From positions 1 through 14,540 of the forward strand of contig CAYSTA010000037.1 of the NCBI GenBank assembly GCA_964433845.1: a stretch of DNA of 14,540 nucleotides, in the 5' to 3' direction. This DNA is from MAG-121220-bin8 sp964433845 (lineage in GTDB: Bacteria > Bacteroidota > Bacteroidia > Flavobacteriales > Flavobacteriaceae). Positions within the stretch are counted from its first letter, which is position 1; each line of letters begins with the position of its first letter. The notes below the pieces were generated by a model. It saw only the letters and a list, made by a program, of their open reading frames with translations, searched no databases and had not been told where the DNA came from. Made by a program: the position numbers and the translations under genes. This document shows, in pieces, positions 12,594 through 14,540 of the stretch.

Positions 12594-13103
12594 ATGAAAA
12601 AAATTTTATTAATTGCTTTAGTAAGCATTTTTATTTCTTGTTCTCAAGGGAATCACCCAGATTATGCAGCTAATGTGGAATCTGTGAAAACTCTTCTAGC
12701 TCTTCAAGGTACAGAAGCTGACCTTCAAGCTCAACTTGACCTAGTCCATGAAGATATGGATTGGCAACCAGCGTTTCATGGTTCTGCTAGAATTGGGAAA
12801 GAAGGATTCGGAGAGTATCTTAAAGGATGGCATGATGCAATGGAGGATGTTGTTTATACACCTACCAATTATTTGCCTGGTGTTTTAGCTGAAACTGGTA
12901 TTCCAGATGGAAGTGTAAGATCATATGGAACTTGGACTGGAGTTCACTCCGCTACTGGTAAAAGTTGGGAGCTAATATCATATCATACTTGGGATTTTAA
13001 AGATGGACTTATTATTTCAGGTGGGGATTATTTTGATGCAGGAGGACTGCTTGGTTCACTGGCAGAAGAATCAGATTCAGATGAAGAATCATCGGAAGAA
13101 TAA
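12594..13103 (+). CDS. SnoaL-like (NTF2 fold) lipoprotein
   Basis: A 169-aa protein. The signal MKKILLIALVSIFISC places the lipid Cys at 16, followed by SQGNHPDYA. The rest follows the SnoaL/NTF2-like plan: an N-terminal helix (VESVKTLLALQG), a 'dMDWQPAFHG' strand region, a helix (FGEYLKGWHDAMEDV) and paired strands (SVRSYGTWTGVHSATGK, WELISYHTWDFKDGLIISGGDYFD). These folds form small binding or catalytic pockets; the ligand is unknown. The last twelve residues are a run of Ser, Asp and Glu. It has its own upstream region (TTG at 12563, TATTTTAA at 12585, 19 bases between, a weak promoter match) and ends at a strong terminator. Confidence 0.8.
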   Translation: MKKILLIALVSIFISCSQGNHPDYAANVESVKTLLALQGTEADLQAQLDLVHEDMDWQPAFHGSARIGKEGFGEYLKGWHDAMEDVVYTPTNYLPGVLAETGIPDGSVRSYGTWTGVHSATGKSWELISYHTWDFKDGLIISGGDYFDAGGLLGSLAEESDSDEESSEE

Positions 13104-13126
13104 ATTTCCCAAGAAATTATACGCAT

Positions 13127-13158
13127 AAAAAAACCTTCAAGAAATTGAAGGTTTTTTT
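13127..13158. terminator. Bidirectional intrinsic terminator
   Basis: A perfect 14-bp inverted repeat: seven A then CCTTCAA (13127-13140), loop GAAA, then TTGAAGG and seven T (13145-13158). It lies between convergent genes ending at 13103 (+) and 13187 (-), with a T-run on the 3' side of the hairpin in both directions. Confidence 0.92.
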
Positions 13159-13186
13159 ATTAATAAATTTTAGAAAAACTAAATAT

Positions 13187-13957
13187 TTATTTTCTTGAAT
13201 TTAATTTTGCCAGTAATCTTATTATTTCAAGGTATAGCCAAACCAAAGTAACTAAAAGCCCAAAGGCACCATACCATTCCATATATTTTGGAGCTCCTTT
13301 TTCAGCTCCCTCTTCAATAAAATCAAAATCTAACACTAAATTTAGTGATGCTATTACTACAATAAATAGGCTTACTCCAATACTAAATAATGATGCATTA
13401 GTTGGATCTAAAAAGGAGAATCCTGCTCCAAAAAAACTCCCTATAATTGAAAATAGATATACTATAAAAATACCACCAGTAGCAGCAAAAACTCCAAGTT
13501 TAAAATTTTCAGTGGCTTTAATTATTCCTGATCGATATGCAAATAGTAAAGAAATTAAAATAGATATAGTTAGAATTATTGCATTAAAAACGATCCCCTC
13601 ATAAAGTTGATTATACATAAATGAGATGCCTCCTAACAATAATCCTTCAAGCATGGCATAAAGAGGAACTGTAATTGGAGACCAATGTCTTTTAAAAATT
13701 GTAATTAACGCTACAATAAAACCACCTATTCCGCCAACAGCCGTATATATCATTGAATTTTCAAAATATGCAAAATAGCCTGCGCATAACATTAGAAGCA
13801 AGGAAATTGCAGTCTTGTCAACGGTTCCTTTTATTGTCATAAAGTCGTCCTTTATTAAAGGTCCTGTTGAGCTTCTATTTATACCTTCGGTTTCTTTAAA
13901 TGTATTTGAACCCAATGCTGGATTCCCTGATCTAAGTGAAAGATGTGAGCGTGCCAT
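13187..13957 (-). CDS. Bax inhibitor-1/YccA family membrane protein
   Basis: A 256-aa protein with a hydrophilic N-terminus (MARSHLSLRSGNPALGSNTF) typical of the BaxI_1 subgroup. It has seven membrane segments at about 48-64, 70-88, 97-115, 121-140, 152-175, 186-208 and 228-249. Family features include E104 in AMLEGLLLGG and the acidic L209-D210-F-D212-F-I-E stretch after TM6, where pH-sensing Asp residues lie in BI-1 homologues. These proteins are linked to ion (Ca2+) leak and stress tolerance; the role in this organism is unknown. The start at 13957 fits the nearby -7 box. An internal Met40 would remove the conserved N-terminus. Confidence 0.93.
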   Translation of the reverse strand: MARSHLSLRSGNPALGSNTFKETEGINRSSTGPLIKDDFMTIKGTVDKTAISLLLMLCAGYFAYFENSMIYTAVGGIGGFIVALITIFKRHWSPITVPLYAMLEGLLLGGISFMYNQLYEGIVFNAIILTISILISLLFAYRSGIIKATENFKLGVFAATGGIFIVYLFSIIGSFFGAGFSFLDPTNASLFSIGVSLFIVVIASLNLVLDFDFIEEGAEKGAPKYMEWYGAFGLLVTLVWLYLEIIRLLAKLNSRK

Positions 13958-13968
13958 AATTTTTTTGA

Positions 13969-13976
13969 CAAATTTA
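13969..13976 (-). promoter_or_regulatory. -7 box of the BI-1/YccA gene
   Basis: TAAATTTG on the minus strand is a perfect TAnnTTTG. It ends 11 bases before the start codon, implying a leader of about 7 bases. No TTTG -33 element is visible, but a palindrome (13981-14001) occupies that zone. Confidence 0.5.
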
Positions 13977-13980
13977 TATA

Positions 13981-14001
13981 AAAATTATGATTCATAATTT
14001 T
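13981..14001. promoter_or_regulatory. 21-nt perfect palindrome between divergent genes
   Basis: The half-sites AAAATTATGA and TCATAATTTT are perfect reverse complements around a single central T. The element lies between the BI-1/YccA promoter and the NTF2-like lipoprotein gene, where a dimeric regulator could act on both. It is AT-rich, so chance cannot be excluded. Confidence 0.35.
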
Positions 14002-14025
14002 AATATATTGTAGTAAAAAAATAAA

Positions 14026-14490
14026 ATGAAAAAAATAATTTTAAGCTTAGGAATTTTATTAATTGTTAGTTGTAATAATTCTAATGAAATCACAGAGCAA
14101 GATGTAAAAGACACAATATTCGGAATGTTTGATTCCTTTTCCGTAGAGAGTGAGGACAAGAATAATTTTTACAACTATGTTACAGAGGATTATATATTAT
14201 ATGAAATAGGCAAAAAAATGAATGCTGCAGAATTTTTAGAATTTGCTAGTACATTTAACACAATTGAAGATGATTGGGAAATAACTAATTGGAATATTAC
14301 AATTGACAAAGAATCAGCTCACGCATATTTTAAAAATAACGGAAGGTTTGTTACTTTAAATGAAGGAAAGAAAACCCTTTTAAATTATCAATGGCTTGAA
14401 AGTGCTTATTTAGTAAAAGTAGATGATAAACTAAAAATAAAATTTTATTTTTCTGATGCAGTTACTCAATCTTCACAAGAAATAGAATAA
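14026..14490 (+). CDS. NTF2-like lipoprotein
   Basis: A 154-aa protein with the signal MKKIILSLGILLIVSC (Cys16), then NNSNEITEQDV. An N-terminal amphipathic helix (VKDTIFGMFDSFS), a short 'YNYVTEDYILYE' segment, a helix (NAAEFLEFASTF) and then alternating strands (WEITNWNITIDKESAHAYFKNNGRF, YQWLESAYLVKVDDKLKIKFYFSD) match the DUF4440/SnoaL-like NTF2 fold. Its function is unknown. The leader before the ATG is A-rich with no Shine-Dalgarno. The next start codon follows the stop by one base, so it is probably co-expressed with the cupin-like gene. Confidence 0.75.
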   Translation: MKKIILSLGILLIVSCNNSNEITEQDVKDTIFGMFDSFSVESEDKNNFYNYVTEDYILYEIGKKMNAAEFLEFASTFNTIEDDWEITNWNITIDKESAHAYFKNNGRFVTLNEGKKTLLNYQWLESAYLVKVDDKLKIKFYFSDAVTQSSQEIE

Positions 14491-14491
14491 A

Positions 14492-14540
14492 ATGAACTTC
14501 AAAGCAATTAATTTTAAACAGAAGTATAGTTTATTCAATG
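14492..14540 (+). CDS. N-terminal fragment of a probable cupin-domain protein
   Basis: An ATG one base after the preceding TAA opens a frame to the window edge (16 codons, MNFKAINFKQKYSLFN). This start resembles small cupin proteins of Bacteroidota, which begin with an 'INxKEKxSLF' stretch before the metal-binding barrel. The barrel lies outside the window, so the identification rests only on the N-terminus. Confidence 0.45.
   Translation, partial: MNFKAINFKQKYSLFN

Overview
The window looks like a chromosomal segment of a marine-type Flavobacteriia (Bacteroidota). The DNA is very AT-rich. No Shine-Dalgarno motifs are visible. The best promoters fit the Bacteroidota pattern (TTTG, about 19 bases, TAnnTTTG). 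Most genes encode lipoproteins or Sec-exported proteins with short 'MKK…C' leaders, and two genes carry the BspA-like DUF285 repeats common in this class. No tRNA, rRNA, transposase, integrase, CRISPR array or phage gene is visible.

Layout. Positions 1-2333 hold the tail of an unidentified gene, a possible 25-codon linker ORF, a PHP-domain lipoprotein and a MORN/SH3-like secreted protein. The last ends on the relic of another gene's signal-peptide coding sequence. Positions 2330-2934 (minus) hold a two-gene unit of a DUF6249-like membrane protein and an XRE regulator. Its promoter is overlapped by repeated GTAAC/GTTAC sites. Positions 3068-3850 hold four consecutive small membrane proteins (52-72 aa), one of which is below usual gene-calling limits. 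Positions 3918-10689 hold an unknown lipoprotein coupled to a 714-aa DUF285 surface lipoprotein, then a DUF885 zinc-peptidase-like lipoprotein, then a second, 663-aa DUF285 lipoprotein. Positions 12490-10698 (minus) hold a DUF457-type membrane protein and a secreted M24 aminopeptidase. Positions 12594-14540 hold a SnoaL-like lipoprotein, a strong bidirectional terminator, a Bax-inhibitor-1/YccA membrane protein (minus), an NTF2-like lipoprotein and the first codons of a probable cupin.

How the genes may work together. Most products act at the cell envelope or surface: extended repeat-rich adhesin-like lipoproteins, two peptidase-like proteins, and small membrane proteins beside a regulator. 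This suggests interaction with, or digestion of, external protein or peptide. It is an inference; no complete pathway is present.

The most notable structure is the pair of DUF285 lipoproteins. Their first 543 bp (lipoprotein signal plus two InlB-B-like domains) differ at only 7 positions by eye, with a 422-bp stretch identical. The downstream repeat arrays differ in number, spacing and sequence and contain fresh-looking tandem duplications. This is a constant-anchor, variable-display arrangement with direct repeats 3967 bp apart that bracket the DUF885 gene. Smaller examples of 5' module re-use occur nearby: a 39-bp promoter-region repeat, and a signal-peptide coding segment that recurs three times, once as a relic.
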